This document shows, one piece after another, positions 1 through 23,284 of a DNA stretch of 64,000 nucleotides. A program made the position numbers and the translations under genes. The notes beneath the pieces were generated by a model, which saw only the letters and a program-made list of their open reading frames with translations, made no database searches and was not told the origin of the DNA. Within the stretch, counting starts at the first letter, position 1. Each line of letters opens with the position of its first letter. Source of the DNA: Scylla paramamosain. Taxonomy: Eukaryota; Arthropoda; Malacostraca; Decapoda; Portunidae. The DNA lies in NCBI RefSeq assembly GCF_035594125.1, contig NC_087158.1, positions 4,247,001-4,311,000 of the forward strand, read 5' to 3'.

Positions 1-370
1 CTGTTTCTCTCAAGCATTTCATTACTTTACTTTTACCAACATTCACTTTCAGCTTCCTCCTCCCAAACTTCAGCCATCAGAGTTGTATTATCAGCAGAGT
101 GTAGCTGACTCATATCCCATATGCTTTCTTCCCCACTGATCAAACTTAAGCCTAAAACCCTCGTATTCACTTTCTTTACTATGCTATCCATGTACAAGTT
201 GAACAATGACGGTGACATTATACAACCCTCAAACAAACCTATTCTGACAAGGAAGAACTCTCACATACTCCCTGTTATTCACATGGAATCTGTTCACTCC
301 TGCCAGCAACCTGCCTCCAACTCTGTATACTTTCATATTATCCATATTATGTAAACTATTATTCTCTCCA
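1..370 (-). pseudogene. RTE-like reverse transcriptase fragment (broken)
   Basis: Read on the minus strand, this stretch gives degraded RTE-type RT motifs in order: a KVYRVGGRLLAGV-like segment (about 270-330), a GCIMSPSLFNLYMDS segment (about 190-230, the conserved GCxMSPxLFNxYMD), QLHSADNTTLMAE (about 85-120, a decayed QLLFADDTALVAE catalytic palm motif), and LKVNVGKSKVM near position 1-50. Frames change and stops intervene, so it is dead. The catalytic YADD/FADD position reads SADN, so even the active site is lost. It lies inside or just 3' of the visible part of the SEL1L gene, probably in an intron. The family assignment rests on motif wording from memory of RTE-like elements. Confidence 0.6.
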
Positions 371-451
371 TCCTTCTTTGGATACTTTTAAGTTTTCATT
401 CCAAGACATTCATGCAAATTTCTGATCCAAATACTGGTGGAGAAGGAGTTA

Positions 452-11509
<11,058 letters not shown>

Positions 11510-12061
11510 TCCAATCTGAAAAAAAAAAATCTAAGTATATCAATAAGTTAAAAATTATTTTCAAATAAAATAAATTAATAAATAAATTAATTCACAATCT
11601 GAAATAAACCTAAAACTCAAGTAATGCCCTGAAAAGGAGTGACATAGAAATACTGCAAAATTAATCTAAGTAAAGGTTAGCAATGAGATGGAATGGCTGG
11701 ACATCAACCTCTGGCAGAGAAAGCATGGTAATATGAATTTCAGAAGTTACTGATCACAAAGTAATCACTCGGGTCTAAGGGGATGTTGGTTGCCCTTGAT
11801 TGCTTCACTAATAAATTTATACACATGTATAAAACAAAGATGGGAATACACATTGTGACAACATACTAATAGAAATCTTGAAAATAATCTATAGGTAATC
11901 ATGAGTGACTGAATAATTACAGAAAGTTGCTTGATACTCAAAACCTTGGCAAGACTATGGCCATCAGAAGCAGCAGTCAATCTATCCTCGGCAATACTTA
12001 GGAGGCTATTTTACTGTGATGGCACACTCAACACAGGACAAATATTCTCTGGTGGCTGATG

Positions 12062-12227
<166 letters not shown>

Positions 12228-12489
12228 ATAAAAGAGGCAATTCTATCCTATAAAATCTTTAGTATCCCAGTGTCAGAAGAGGTCATTTAACTCTGATTTC
12301 TTGTCTCCTCTAAGGTCATCCCTTAGGGAGATGGCCAAAGCAGAAAAGTCTCCACCTCTTATCTTAATACTCCCTCTTAGATTATTTGAGTGCTCTGCCT
12401 CAACATGCACCTCTTTCACAAATACACTGCTTCACCCTATCTCACAAATATACTGTTTCACACTATCTGTTCATCTTTAAAGTGACTTT

Positions 12490-12700
12490 CTTCTCCTATT
12501 AAAACCTCACCCACCAAAGCTGTATTATTAGCCAATAGTAGCAGACTCAGATCCCAAAGGGGTTCCTTATCAACTGTGTCATAAGCTTTCTCTGGATCCA
12601 GGAGCACAGCATACAACTTCCTGAGTACTCTTCTGTTATCATTTTTACTATTGCTTTCTATACCTCCTTCCTACCAATTCCTCTTAGTATAAAGTCACCC
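12490..12700 (-). pseudogene. RTE-like RT palm fragment with internal deletion
   Basis: The minus strand gives LDPEKAYDTVDKEPLWD (RT motif LDLEKAYDRVDREALW), running straight into SLLLANNTAL (the FADDTAL catalytic loop with both aspartates lost). Two motifs normally separated by about 80 codons are nearly fused, so the intervening part is deleted. Decayed and non-functional. Confidence 0.5.
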
Positions 12701-12727
12701 TTCATCTGCTTCTATATCCATACTAAA

Positions 12728-13494
12728 GAGACAAACTGATGGTAAATACAATTTAATGTTAACAAATGAAAAGTACTTAGCATAGAAGAAATCCACACAG
12801 TAGGTACACAATAAACAATACAGCTCTGATAAGTTCAGGGAAAGAAAAGATCTAATAGTTATTGTTAGCTATGATCACCATCTAAGAAAACAATGCATAG
12901 AGGTCAGAAATAGGGGAAACTGCATATTAGGATTAATTTTTAGGAGTGTTAAAAGTGTAAGTCCAGAAGTAATATTGAAGTTGCATTTGGCGCTGGTCCC
13001 CGTATTACATGGAGGGTATAGGTCTATTAAAATCTGAACAAAGGAGAATGACCAAAAGGATACAGGGGATAAGGAGTATTTCTCATGAAATGAGACTGAA
13101 GCTATTACATTTACTTTCCTTAAAGAACGTAGGTTAAGAGGGGACCTGAAAGAACTCTTTAAGTGGTATATAGATTATAACAAAGGGGACGTAAACAAAA
13201 TTCTCAGGATCAGTAATCAGAATAGAACAAGAAATAATGGGTTCAAGCTTGAAAAAATTTAGGTTCAAGAAAGAGATAGAAAGGAACTGGCTCCCAAATA
13301 GAGTGGTAGATGAATGGGATGGACTCAGTAGTCAGGTTGTTAGTGCTGAGTCATTTGGGAGCTTTAAAAGAAGATTAGACCAATTCATGGATGGAAATGA
13401 TAGGTGGAAATAGGTACCGTAGGTATGTTTCATACAGGGACAGCCATGTGTAGGCCTAATGGCTTCTTGCAACTTTCCTTATGTTCTTATGCTT
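12728..13494 (+). mobile_element. CR1-like non-LTR retrotransposon, 3' end (5'-truncated, decayed)
   Basis: Plus-strand translation shows EQRRMTKRIQGIR, then EIERNWLPNRVVDEWDGLS and SFGSFKRRLDQFMDGND, the typical C-terminal block of CR1-like RT proteins, ending in WK-stop and a short tail. It aligns along its whole length with the minus-strand relic at 23285-24213, which shares CACAATAAACAA, AGAACAAGAAATAA and GGGTTCAAGCTTGAAAA. Numerous stops and a deletion remain. It lies upstream of the SEL1L start exon. Confidence 0.7.
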
Positions 13495-13499
13495 ACTTT

Positions 13500-14370
13500 C
13501 CCTTCTGTCTTCCCATTCATTTATCTATCAGAATGCCTTTTCCACACACCTTTCCCTTCCTCTTTGTTGCCTATGAGAATTCCATCCTCTTTCTTCAATC
13601 CCACATTCTTACATTCCTTCCATACCATCTCTTTTAACTTTCTTCCAAAAGAATTTATTCTCAGTAAACTTTTCATTCATCTTCCTAACAAACTCTTCAT
13701 CTACTATCCTTCTATTTTACCTGTTCTTTCACTTTCCTAGATTCATACTCAGTTCTCTCTTTAGTTTCCTTTGGCATACAATGTATTCTATAGCATTTTC
13801 TCATATGCTCTCTTCTCTTCCCTTTTATGGCCTTTTCAATTTCAGCTGTCCACTCATTCTACCTCTAAGCCTCCTATACATTACCACTTCTGCTACACTA
13901 CTCTAAACACCTCCTTTACACTTGATTCCTTTCTAACTATTGCCTTTATCTTTCCCAGTCCCTTTCATATCCTATCTCTATTTCTCCTTGTGAAGTCTTT
14001 TCATTAGCCAGCAATATAATCACCTTTCTTCCAATGCCATTCCTACCATGCCGCTATCTATCACTTATCTTCATCTCAAATGCCACAACATAGTTACCTG
14101 AACATTTGAATATCCCTCTCACTACCTTGGCATTTTAACACATTTCTAGATTTCTCATTCACTGCTACATAATCAATAAGACTTCTGTTCACCATTCTCA
14201 TCTTGTAATCCTCCAATCAGTGTGCATTGGGTGCTTTTGTTACATCACTACCACAACTACTGCTGCTCTTCCTGTAGCACTAGTAACCTGCCTCAAGTAA
14301 CTCAGTACTCTTGTACTGCAAGAATTCATAATCACTGAACCTAGCCATGTCACCAGAGTTAATAAAACCA
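13500..14370 (-). pseudogene. RTE-like element: endonuclease C-terminus to EN-RT linker
   Basis: The minus strand holds, in several frames, RSLIDYVAVNEKSRNV (the SxIDYV end of an EEP endonuclease, about 14130-14190) and then WTAEIEKAIKGKRRAYEKML (about 13790-13850), a linker segment well known from RTE-like proteins. The frames are broken by stops. The pyrimidine-rich plus-strand reading frames here are shadows of this relic. Confidence 0.55.
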
Positions 14371-15440
14371 GGTGCTACAACAGGAGCATCATCACATGTT
14401 GCCAAGCCTTACTGTTCCTTTGTTTACACTGGTTTGTTTACACTAGTGGTGTAACTCTGCTGCCTGCAACAAATAAACAGCTGCAAAAAAACATGGCTAA
14501 AATAACTGTATAGATATTCAACAGGGTAAAGTGTAAATTTAATTCTAGGAAAGTTAATATATACTATCAACTCTTCCACGAAGTAGATAATACTTCAAGG
14601 CATGTTTTTTTTTTTTGTGTGTGTGAGTAGATATTAATTCAAGGCATGTTTTTGGGGATCTGAGTTAGTAGCTTTTGTGGCAGTAGCAGTAAAGGTACAA
14701 TATACTAGAAAGAAGCCATTCACTAAGCCATTTTTAATGTTTCCTAACTAAAAGAGCTTTATTTTACTTTGGTGAAAATAAATTCAATACAATGAATATT
14801 AATAACAGGTCATCACATTCACTGATCAGTGTCTCATAGAAATTTGTGTGCAGACAACACCCAAGAAAAAAAGTGATTTCTAATGTACAAATAAAAGGTC
14901 ATGTACAGTACCTTTATAAGGAACAAAAAATCATAACATAAGAAGTGTTGATGCTGCCACCATTGCAATAGTAACTACTCACTTGTCTAAGCAAAATACA
15001 GCAAAACACTTCTTAAAAACTAACTTGTTAATACCTCCTGCATACGTTCTTCATTGCATCATTAAGATCTGTGTCCTTGGGGGCTGAATATGTAGTACAA
15101 AGGGGATGCCACTACTCATGCAACATTGCTTCTGTTGATGGCTATGATGATGTGTAGGCTGGAGGAATGAGTTGGGATGAGCTGTGTTATAAGGTGAGTG
15201 AATCTAAACCCTTCCCTGTTCTGTGTGTCAGTCATAAATTTAATTTTTCATGTGACCTTCACTGGCAGGCATTTTGAGCATTTCCATACATATTTTTAAG
15301 TATAATGCTCATAGCAGAGTGACTATTAATCATAAAGAGCTCAATTAGATTTTATTTCAAAGGCTAATAACTGTACTATATAAAAAATGAAAAATCAGCA
15401 AAGTAAACAGAAATGCAAGAAGAATTCAACTGACATGCAA
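14371..15440. other. Intergenic, no feature recognised
   Basis: AT-rich sequence. A near-duplicate of ~20 bp (AATTCAAGGCATGTTTTT-like) occurs near 14590-14655. No gene or transposon end that I recognise. Confidence 0.5.
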
Positions 15441-15484
15441 TTTTTTTTTTATGTAGGATAGGCACAGGCAAGGGGCAATGAGAG

Positions 15485-15526
<42 letters not shown>

Positions 15527-15720
15527 CCCACTGAGGTGCTGGTATCCAAACACAGTAAAAAAGAGTTGTCAAAGACTAAAGGATCATAAGTGTCTTGAAA
15601 TCTCCTGCTTGAAAGAGTTCAAGCCATAGAAAGGAGGAAATAAAGAAGCAGGGATGATTGATTGAGAATATTGGTTAACTCTTACATTAGAGAGGTGGGG
15701 AGGTTTGCACTTCATACTCA
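15441..15720 (-). mobile_element. Family N non-LTR element, old 3' fragment
   Basis: A T-run (15442-15450) is followed by ATGTAGGATAGGCACAGGCAA and later TGAGGTGCTGGTATCC, AGTGTCTTGAAATCTCCTGC and TTGAGAATATTGGTTAACTC. These match in order the reverse complement of the 3' ends of the family N copies at 22030-21820 and 31440-31190. It is 5'-truncated and clearly more diverged than those copies. An internal A-run (15485-15521) expanded inside it. Confidence 0.7.
15485..15521. repeat. Poly(A) run
   Basis: About 37 consecutive A inside the family N 3' fragment. Confidence 0.95.
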
Positions 15721-16289
15721 GAAAATTTCTTAAAAAAATAATAAATAAATAAATACATAAAAAAATATAATGTTTTTGTTTTCACCATGATGTAGATGAA
15801 CAGGTTTTCTTTCCAATGATGTATAATTTGTTGCATCTTAATAGAAAAGAAAACAAAAAATTCTGAAAGATATCACACAAACCAATCCAACCACTACAAT
15901 AGCAACTAAATAATAGTCTTTGTTTACCAATAATGAGGTACAAAGCATATTCACTGCATTCATATGTGGTCAGAAAATAGCAACTACTATCAAAACTACT
16001 TGTCATCCAAACTTTGATGATATGAATGATATTTCTTTTCTTAATATTCATCATTATTTTTTTCAATATGTGAAAAGGCATCATACTGACATCTGTCATG
16101 AAAAATCCCATGAAGTGCAACACTTTCAACAAAACATGAAGGAATCAATCATTATTTTCGGTAAAATTGCAGTTTAACGTGATACACCCTATCTTGTTTT
16201 ACTCTTCCCCTATCCCTTACAAGCTTGGGGACCTTGTGGGAAAGCAGGGTTTTTGGATGGGGAAAGCCAAAATGAGGCATTTTTGACAT
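15721..16289. other. Intergenic, no feature recognised
   Basis: AT-rich. Two overlapping reading frames of 85 and 116 codons on opposite strands (15782-16177) show no recognisable motif, and I do not call them genes. Confidence 0.5.
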
Positions 16290-16291
16290 TA

Positions 16292-16438
16292 CACTCATGC
16301 CTCGGAACTATGGACTAAATGAGGGAACATCAGTCTGATGTAGTGCGTGGGACTTTCAAATTGGGTCGGCTGCTCCAGATTTTGTCTGCTGCTTTTAAAA
16401 CCCATTAAAGTGAGGTCCGTGGGACCAAGGTATGAGCA
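16292..16438. mobile_element. Small TIR element (mariner/pogo-type MITE candidate)
   Basis: The left end CACTCATGCCTCGGAACTAT resembles the reverse complement of the right end, TGCTCATACCTTGGTCCCAC. TA dinucleotides flank both sides (16290-16291 and 16439-16440). About 147 bp, non-coding. Confidence 0.5.
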
Positions 16439-16502
16439 TACTGAAAAAAAACTAAGGGTGAGAAACAGCATAACTTGAAAATGGGAAATTTCTAGACTAT
16501 CC

Positions 16503-16680
16503 TAATCTAACCTAACCAACCTAACCAAACCTAAACTAGCTGGGGGGGCTTTGCCTTCCCTGGACTTAACCTAACATTACCTAACTTAACCAAACCTAAC
16601 ATTACCTAACCTAACCTAACCTAAGCTAGCCTGGGGGATTAGCCCCCCTGGACCCCGCTTATGGATGCTAATCTAATCTA
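16503..16680. repeat. Degenerate CCTAA telomere-like repeats
   Basis: Multiple CCTAA units, including a continuous run AACCTAACCTAACCTAA near 16600-16620, are interrupted by two copies of a CTAGC(C)TGGGGG...CCCTGGAC block (about 16533-16565 and 16625-16660). CCTAA/TTAGG is the arthropod telomere unit. This is an interstitial, degenerate array. Confidence 0.65.
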
Positions 16681-17254
16681 ATATTACACCAGCACACTAC
16701 ATTAACAAGAATGTACAGATATCTGGGTTTCCCACTGTAGCATGGGAAAACAAGTAGATCCAAATTGCAATCCATATACCTGTCTGACACTTGATGAAAG
16801 CAGAACTGACGTGGCAGCTTCTCTGCTGCCTTTCATTCCTTTGTGGAGGACTGCACACGGACTAATTCCAAACTACACAGGCCATCTGAATTAGTGACAC
16901 TACATGCAGTACAAATGTGTCACGCATAAAGCCCTATCAGATTACATATTAATATGACAATTAATTTTCTGTCAGTTCAACAAAAATATCAGTTAATAAT
17001 ACAATGGTGAATAAAATACCTGTGGAAAAAATGGAAAATCCAAAGGTAGTAGACATAGCGAATTTTCAACATGTGTGAGATGTGTGTTACCTAGTCCCCA
17101 CACATGTTAAGGATCTATTGTAATATGACAATTAAGAAATTGTTATCTGACAGTTACAGATAACCTACACACGACATTATGAGACTATAATATAGCATTA
17201 AGGAGACAGTTGTGCGGCAGCTGTATTTCACTGTGTTGCATTTGGGAAAATCTT
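16681..17254. other. Intergenic, no feature recognised
   Basis: No coding or repeat signal that I can name. Confidence 0.5.
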
Positions 17255-17560
17255 ATGTGATCGTTGCCACTACCACAATTTTCTCTTTTGGGGTTGGAAG
17301 GCTTATGAGTCTCTCCCACCTTTTACAGCCATAGATGATCATCCTTCTCATCAGTCTTCCCAATGATCTAACTACCTCAACACCAGACACCCTTTTGAGC
17401 ATATGGCCTTCCTCCATCCACCTGACATACCTGACCAGCTCAATCTCCACCCCCTTAGCACATCCATCACATCCTCCACTTCACACCTACTCATCATCTC
17501 AATAGACACCTCGTCTCCCCAACTCACTGACCCAGGTATCTCAAGATCCTGCACCTGAAA
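17255..17560 (-). pseudogene. RTE-like element C-terminal fragment
   Basis: The minus strand reads MSRCEVEDVMDVLRG, VRWMEEGHMLKRVSGVEV and SLGRLMRRM, the C-terminal 'GHVxRMEExHMxKRVxxxEVEGxxGRPxRR' signature of RTE-like proteins with substitutions and frame changes. The remainder of the protein is absent. Confidence 0.55.
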
Positions 17561-17975
17561 AGCCTAAATTCCCCACAGGCCCCAGTGTTTTTGCTGGGGT
17601 TATGGATATCTTGGATTGTATGAATTTGCAGTGAAAAATGACAAAATAATATGAATTGGATTAAAGTTTTCATGAAGTCTTGTAAAGCGGCAAACATTTA
17701 TGAATTATGTAAACACAATTTCTAGTTTTGCCTTTTTGATAATGACTATCAAGGAACACTGGAGAATGATCAACATGGGGACCCTGCATTGATATCACAC
17801 ACAAATGCATCGACCAAAATGAGGAATACAAGGCCGTTGTATCACCAGTGTACTTGCCGACGTTGAACTGATCTTTTCTTTTCCTGCTGCAAACTAACAA
17901 TTCTAGTGACGAGCATAAAAAAAATAACTTTGCCGGGTGAGTTGACCGAGTTAATTATACTTGCTTGTTTTTAAT

Positions 17976-18034
17976 GAAAGGAAATGTTGTGGGAACATGA
18001 CAGAGAAAGGAAATGTTGTGGGAACATGACAGAG
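17976..18034. repeat. 27-28 bp tandem duplication
   Basis: The unit AAAGGAAATGTTGTGGGAAC plus ATGACAGAG occurs twice head to tail. Confidence 0.9.
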
Positions 18035-18096
18035 TAGTATATGACGGTGTTATATGAATTAAATAATTAACGTACAACGAGAATACAGTGATAAGG

Positions 18097-18104
18097 CCAC
18101 GTCA
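18097..18104 (-). promoter_or_regulatory. Candidate unfolded-protein response element
   Basis: TGACGTGG on the minus strand matches the ATF6/XBP1-type UPR element core. It lies about 110 bp inside the intron that would follow the candidate SEL1L leader exon. SEL1L is UPR-induced in animals, but an 8 bp match is weak evidence. Confidence 0.3.
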
Positions 18105-18211
18105 GATGGCACGACGCTGGTCACAAACCCAGTGCAGGTCATAGAGAGGTCACCTGGTGATAATACAACGATCTCCTTCGTTCTGCTTAATCCAGATATT
18201 TCTCCCATTAC

Positions 18212-18330
18212 CTGCCGAGGACGAAGGATCACAAATATCGAAGTGGTGAGCGAACTCCACCACCACAGATCACATCATTCAGGCGGACGAGGAGCGGCAG
18301 CCACGTAGTGTTGACTTGCTAACTACTATA
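18212..18330 (-). other. SEL1L: Candidate untranslated first exon of SEL1L
   Basis: The minus strand has a GC-richer stretch ending CCTCGGCAG|GTAATGG, a good splice donor (intron from 18211). It could pair with the TTTTTTTTTCAG acceptor just before the SEL1L start exon (11516). The right limit is arbitrary. There is no coding potential; this is only inference from splice signals and position. Confidence 0.3.
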
Positions 18331-18537
18331 GCAAGGATCACTGTGCAGTGTACACCATCAAATCCATGTAATACCAACATTATCAAGTCACTCAGAATAA
18401 CATACATATCTACAACAGATTAATTTTAAACGATGAAGTGATACATTATAAATCAGTTGCATATCAGATATTATATTTTGAAAAAAATTCCCTGGATCTA
18501 ACATTATTTATCTTATGTAATATAGTATATTTTACTA

Positions 18538-18757
<220 letters not shown>

Positions 18758-18996
18758 GAGGCAATAGACACCTGCCGAAACGATAATTACTCTCAGTGAG
18801 GTCTAAAGCACTGTTCAGGGGATGCTGTGAACTTATCATTAAACCCAGCTGTGACCTCACTGAACGTTTCCCTTTGTGTCTCACAACACAAGGGGGCAGT
18901 CACAGCCTCCCCTCTAAAGACAACTCTCTTCCTCCACACAAAACTACAAGCACCTAATAACACACACACCCTTCACTCAAAAATTTTAAAATCATC

Positions 18997-19659
18997 ATGG
19001 CGACTCCTACACCAGCCTTGGAGTCCCCATCTGGGGAGGGGACCATAAATGTCCCCAGGTCGGACTGCCTTTCTGTTGACGACCCTAAGTGTCTTGACAC
19101 CCCCCTCAACTTTTTCTTCATTAACTTCTGCAACATTCGCGGTCTAAGATCTAATTTTCAATCTGTAGAACACCACCTCTCCTCTTCTAAACCTCATCTT
19201 CTTTTCCTCACTGAAACTCAGGTGTCTGAGGCAACTGACAGTAGCCCCTTTTCTGTTCCCTCCTACTTTCTCTATCCTCATTTTCGATCCAAAGCTGGAT
19301 GCTGCGTTTATGTGCGCAATGACTTAACCTGCTCTCGTGCCCACGCTCTTGAATCTTCCGAGTTTTCCACCATCTGGCTACGACTACAGAGTCACTCTCA
19401 TACTAAATTTATCTGTGCTGTATACCTCTCACCTAACTCCTCTGATTATAAGAAATTCTTTGACTACTTAACTTCCAAAGTGGAGCACATTCTGACTCTC
19501 TTCCCTTTTGCAGAGATCTCCATTCTTAGAGACTTCAATGTTCACCACCAGCTTTGGCTTTCCTCTCCCTTCACAGACCATCCTGGTGAACTAGCCTACA
19601 ACTTTGCTATCCTCCATGACCTAGAGCAATGTGGTGCAACACCCTACTCGTATTCCTGA
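18997..19659 (+). CDS. Family N copy 1: endonuclease part of the ORF
   Basis: 220 codons from ATG ([15 protein letters not shown]). Apurinic-type endonuclease (EEP) motifs are [17 protein letters not shown] (Asn motif, about residues 47-63), FLTETQVS (catalytic Glu, about 77-84) and [14 protein letters not shown] (GDFN motif, here RDFN, about 178). The domain is cut short by a frameshift after [12 protein letters not shown]; the remaining EN ([10 protein letters not shown], the SDH motif) lies in the next frame. The neighbouring copy 2 has GDFN, so the G-to-R change at this site is a private lesion. Confidence 0.85.
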   Translation: MATPTPALESPSGEGTINVPRSDCLSVDDPKCLDTPLNFFFINFCNIRGLRSNFQSVEHHLSSSKPHLLFLTETQVSEATDSSPFSVPSYFLYPHFRSKAGCCVYVRNDLTCSRAHALESSEFSTIWLRLQSHSHTKFICAVYLSPNSSDYKKFFDYLTSKVEHILTLFPFAEISILRDFNVHHQLWLSSPFTDHPGELAYNFAILHDLEQCGATPYSYS

Positions 19660-21947
19660 CCGTCTTGGAGATACACCCAACATTCTTGACCTTTTCCTGA
19701 CCTCTAATCCTTCTGCTTATGCTGTCACCCTTTCTTCTCCGTTGGGCTCCTCCGATCACAATCTCATATCTTTATCTTGTCCTATCACTCCAATCCCTCC
19801 TCAGGATCCCCCTAAGCGAAGGTGCCTCTGGTGTTTTGCCTCTGCTAGCTGGGGGCACCTGAGGAGGTATTTTGCTGATTTTCCTTGGAATGACTACTGC
19901 TTCCATGTCAGAGACCCGTCTTTGTGTGCTGAGCGCATAACAGAGGTGATAGTGTCTGGCATGGAGGCATACATTCCTCACTCTTTTTCTCGTCCTAAAC
20001 CTTCTAAACCTTGGTTTAACACAGCTTGTTCTCGTGCTATACATGATAGAGAGGTGGCCCACAAAAGGTACTTAAGCCTTCCATCACCAGAATCTCATGC
20101 ACTTTATATTTCTACCCGGAACCATGCCAAGTCTGTTCTCCAACTAGCCAAAAACTCCTTCATTAACAGAAAATGTCAAAACCTTTCAAGATCTAACTCC
20201 CCTCGTGATCTCTGGCATCTAGCCAAAAATATCTCCAATAACTTTGCTTCTTCTTCTTTCCCTCCTCTATTTCAACCAGATGGCACCACTGCTATCACAT
20301 CTATTTCTAAAGCTGAAGTCTTTGCTCAAAACTTTGTTAATAACTCTACCTTGGACGATTCTGGGCTTGTTCCTCCCTCTCCTCCACCCTCTGACTACTT
20401 CATGCCACGTATTGAAATTCTTCGCAATGATGTTTTCCATGCCCTCGCTGGCCTAAACCCTTGGAAAGCTTATGGACCTGATGGGGTCCCTCCTATTGTT
20501 CTCCGAAACTGTGCCTCCGTGCTTGCACCCTACCTAGTCAAACTCTTTCAGCTCTGTCTGTCAACATCTACCTTTCCTTCTTGCTGGAAGTTTGCCTACA
20601 TTCAACCTGTTCCTAAAAAGGGTGACCGTTCTAATCCCTCAAACTACCGTCCTATTGCTTTAATTTCCTGCCTATCTAAAGTTTTTGAATCTATCCTCAA
20701 CAGGAAGATTCTTAAACATCTATCACTTCACAACCTTCTATCTGATCGCCAGTATGGGTTCCGTCAAGGTGATCTTCTGGCTTTCCTTACTGAGTCTTGG
20801 TCATCCTCTTTTAGAGATTCTGGTGAAACTTTTGCTGTTGCCTTGGACATATCAAAAGCTTTTGATAGAGTCTGGCACAAAGCTTTGATTTCCAAACTAC
20901 CCTCCTACGGTTTCTATCCTTCTCTCTGTAACTTCATCTCAAGTTTCCTTTCTGACCGTTCTATTGCTGCTGTGGTAGACGGTCACTGTTCTTCTCCTAA
21001 ATCTGTTAACAGTGGTGTTCCTCAGGTTTCTGTCCTGTCACCCACTCTTTTCTTATTATTCATTAATGATCTTCTAAACCAAACTTCTTGTCCTATCCAT
21101 TACTACGCTGATGATACCACCCTGCACTTTTCTACGTCTTTTCATAGACGTCCAACCCTTCAGGAGGTAAACATATCACGCAGGGAAGCCACAGAACGCC
21201 TGACTTCTGATCTTTCTAAAATTTCTGATTGGGGCAGAGCAAACTTGGTATTGTTCAATGCCTCAAAAACTCAATTCCTCCATCTATCAACTCGACACAA
21301 CCTTCCAGACAACTATCTCCTCTTCTTCAATGACACTCAACTGTCTCCCTCTTCTATACTGAACATCCTCGGTCTGTCCTTTACTTATAATCTGAACTGG
21401 AAACTTCACATCTCATCTCTAGCTAAAACAGCTTCTATGAAGTTAGGTGTTCTGAGACGTCTCCGCCAGTTTTTCTCACTCCCCCAGCTGCTAACTCTGT
21501 ACAAGGGCCTTATCCGTCCATGTATGGAATATGCTTCACATGTCTGGGGGGGGTTCCACTCTTACTGCTCTTCTAGACAGGGTGGAATCAAAACCTTTTC
21601 GTCTCATCAACTCCTGTCCTCTAACTGACTGTCTTCAGCCTCTCTCTCACCGCCGCAATGTTGCATATCTAGCTGTCTTCTACCGCTATTTTCATGCTAA
21701 CTGCTCTTCTGATCTTGCTAACTGCATGCCTCCCCTCCTTCCGCGGCCTCGCTGCACAAGACTTTCTTCTTTCTCTCACCCCTATTCTGTCCACCTCTCT
21801 AATGCAAGAGTTAACCAGTATTCTCAATCATTCATCCCTTTCTCTGGTAAACTCTGGAATTCCCTGCCTGCTTCTGTATTTCCACCTTCCTATGACTTGA
21901 ATTCCTTCAAGAGGGAGGTGTCAAGACACTTATCCATCAATTTTTGA
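19631..21947 (+). pseudogene. Family N copy 1: reverse transcriptase part
   Basis: The open frame 19631-21628 carries the end of EN (GSSDHNLIS) and RT motifs [67 protein letters not shown] and YYADDTTLH. The last is the catalytic YADD. An extra G in a run near 21548 shifts the thumb and C-terminus into the frame 21531-21947 ([40 protein letters not shown]). The enzyme would copy RNA by target-primed reverse transcription if intact. The deletion of RSTG and the PQV substitution make that unlikely. Confidence 0.85.
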
Positions 21948-22054
21948 CCACTGCTTTGACCCTTTTATGGGACTGGCATTTCAGTGGGCATTTTTTTTAT
22001 TAGATTTTTGTTGCCTTTGGCCAGTGTCCTTCCTACATAAAAAAAAATAAATAA

Positions 22055-23079
<1,025 letters not shown>

Positions 23080-23284
23080 TTTGATACCCTATATGCAACA
23101 CTTATCTTCATTAAAACTCATTTGTCAGGTTTGTCCCCACTCTGACAACTTGTCTAGATTGTTCTGTATTTGTTTTAGTTGTTCATTTGAGACTATGGTG
23201 TTTGCTATTTTGGTGTCATCAACAAACTTCAATATTATACCAGTAACACCCTCATCTATGTCGTTTATATAAACAAGGAAGAGA
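23080..23284 (-). pseudogene. CR1-like RT palm fragment
   Basis: The minus strand reads DEGVTGIILKFVDDTKIA, then NEQLKQIQNNLDKLSEWGQT. FVDDTK is the RT catalytic loop. A stop replaces a residue after WGQT. It ends exactly where the next CR1-like 3' fragment ends (23284/23285), so the domain order is permuted relative to an intact element. Confidence 0.7.

Noticed and set aside
15782..16177. 116- and 85-codon antisense frames
   Set aside because: No recognisable motif, and two overlapping frames on opposite strands in AT-rich sequence.
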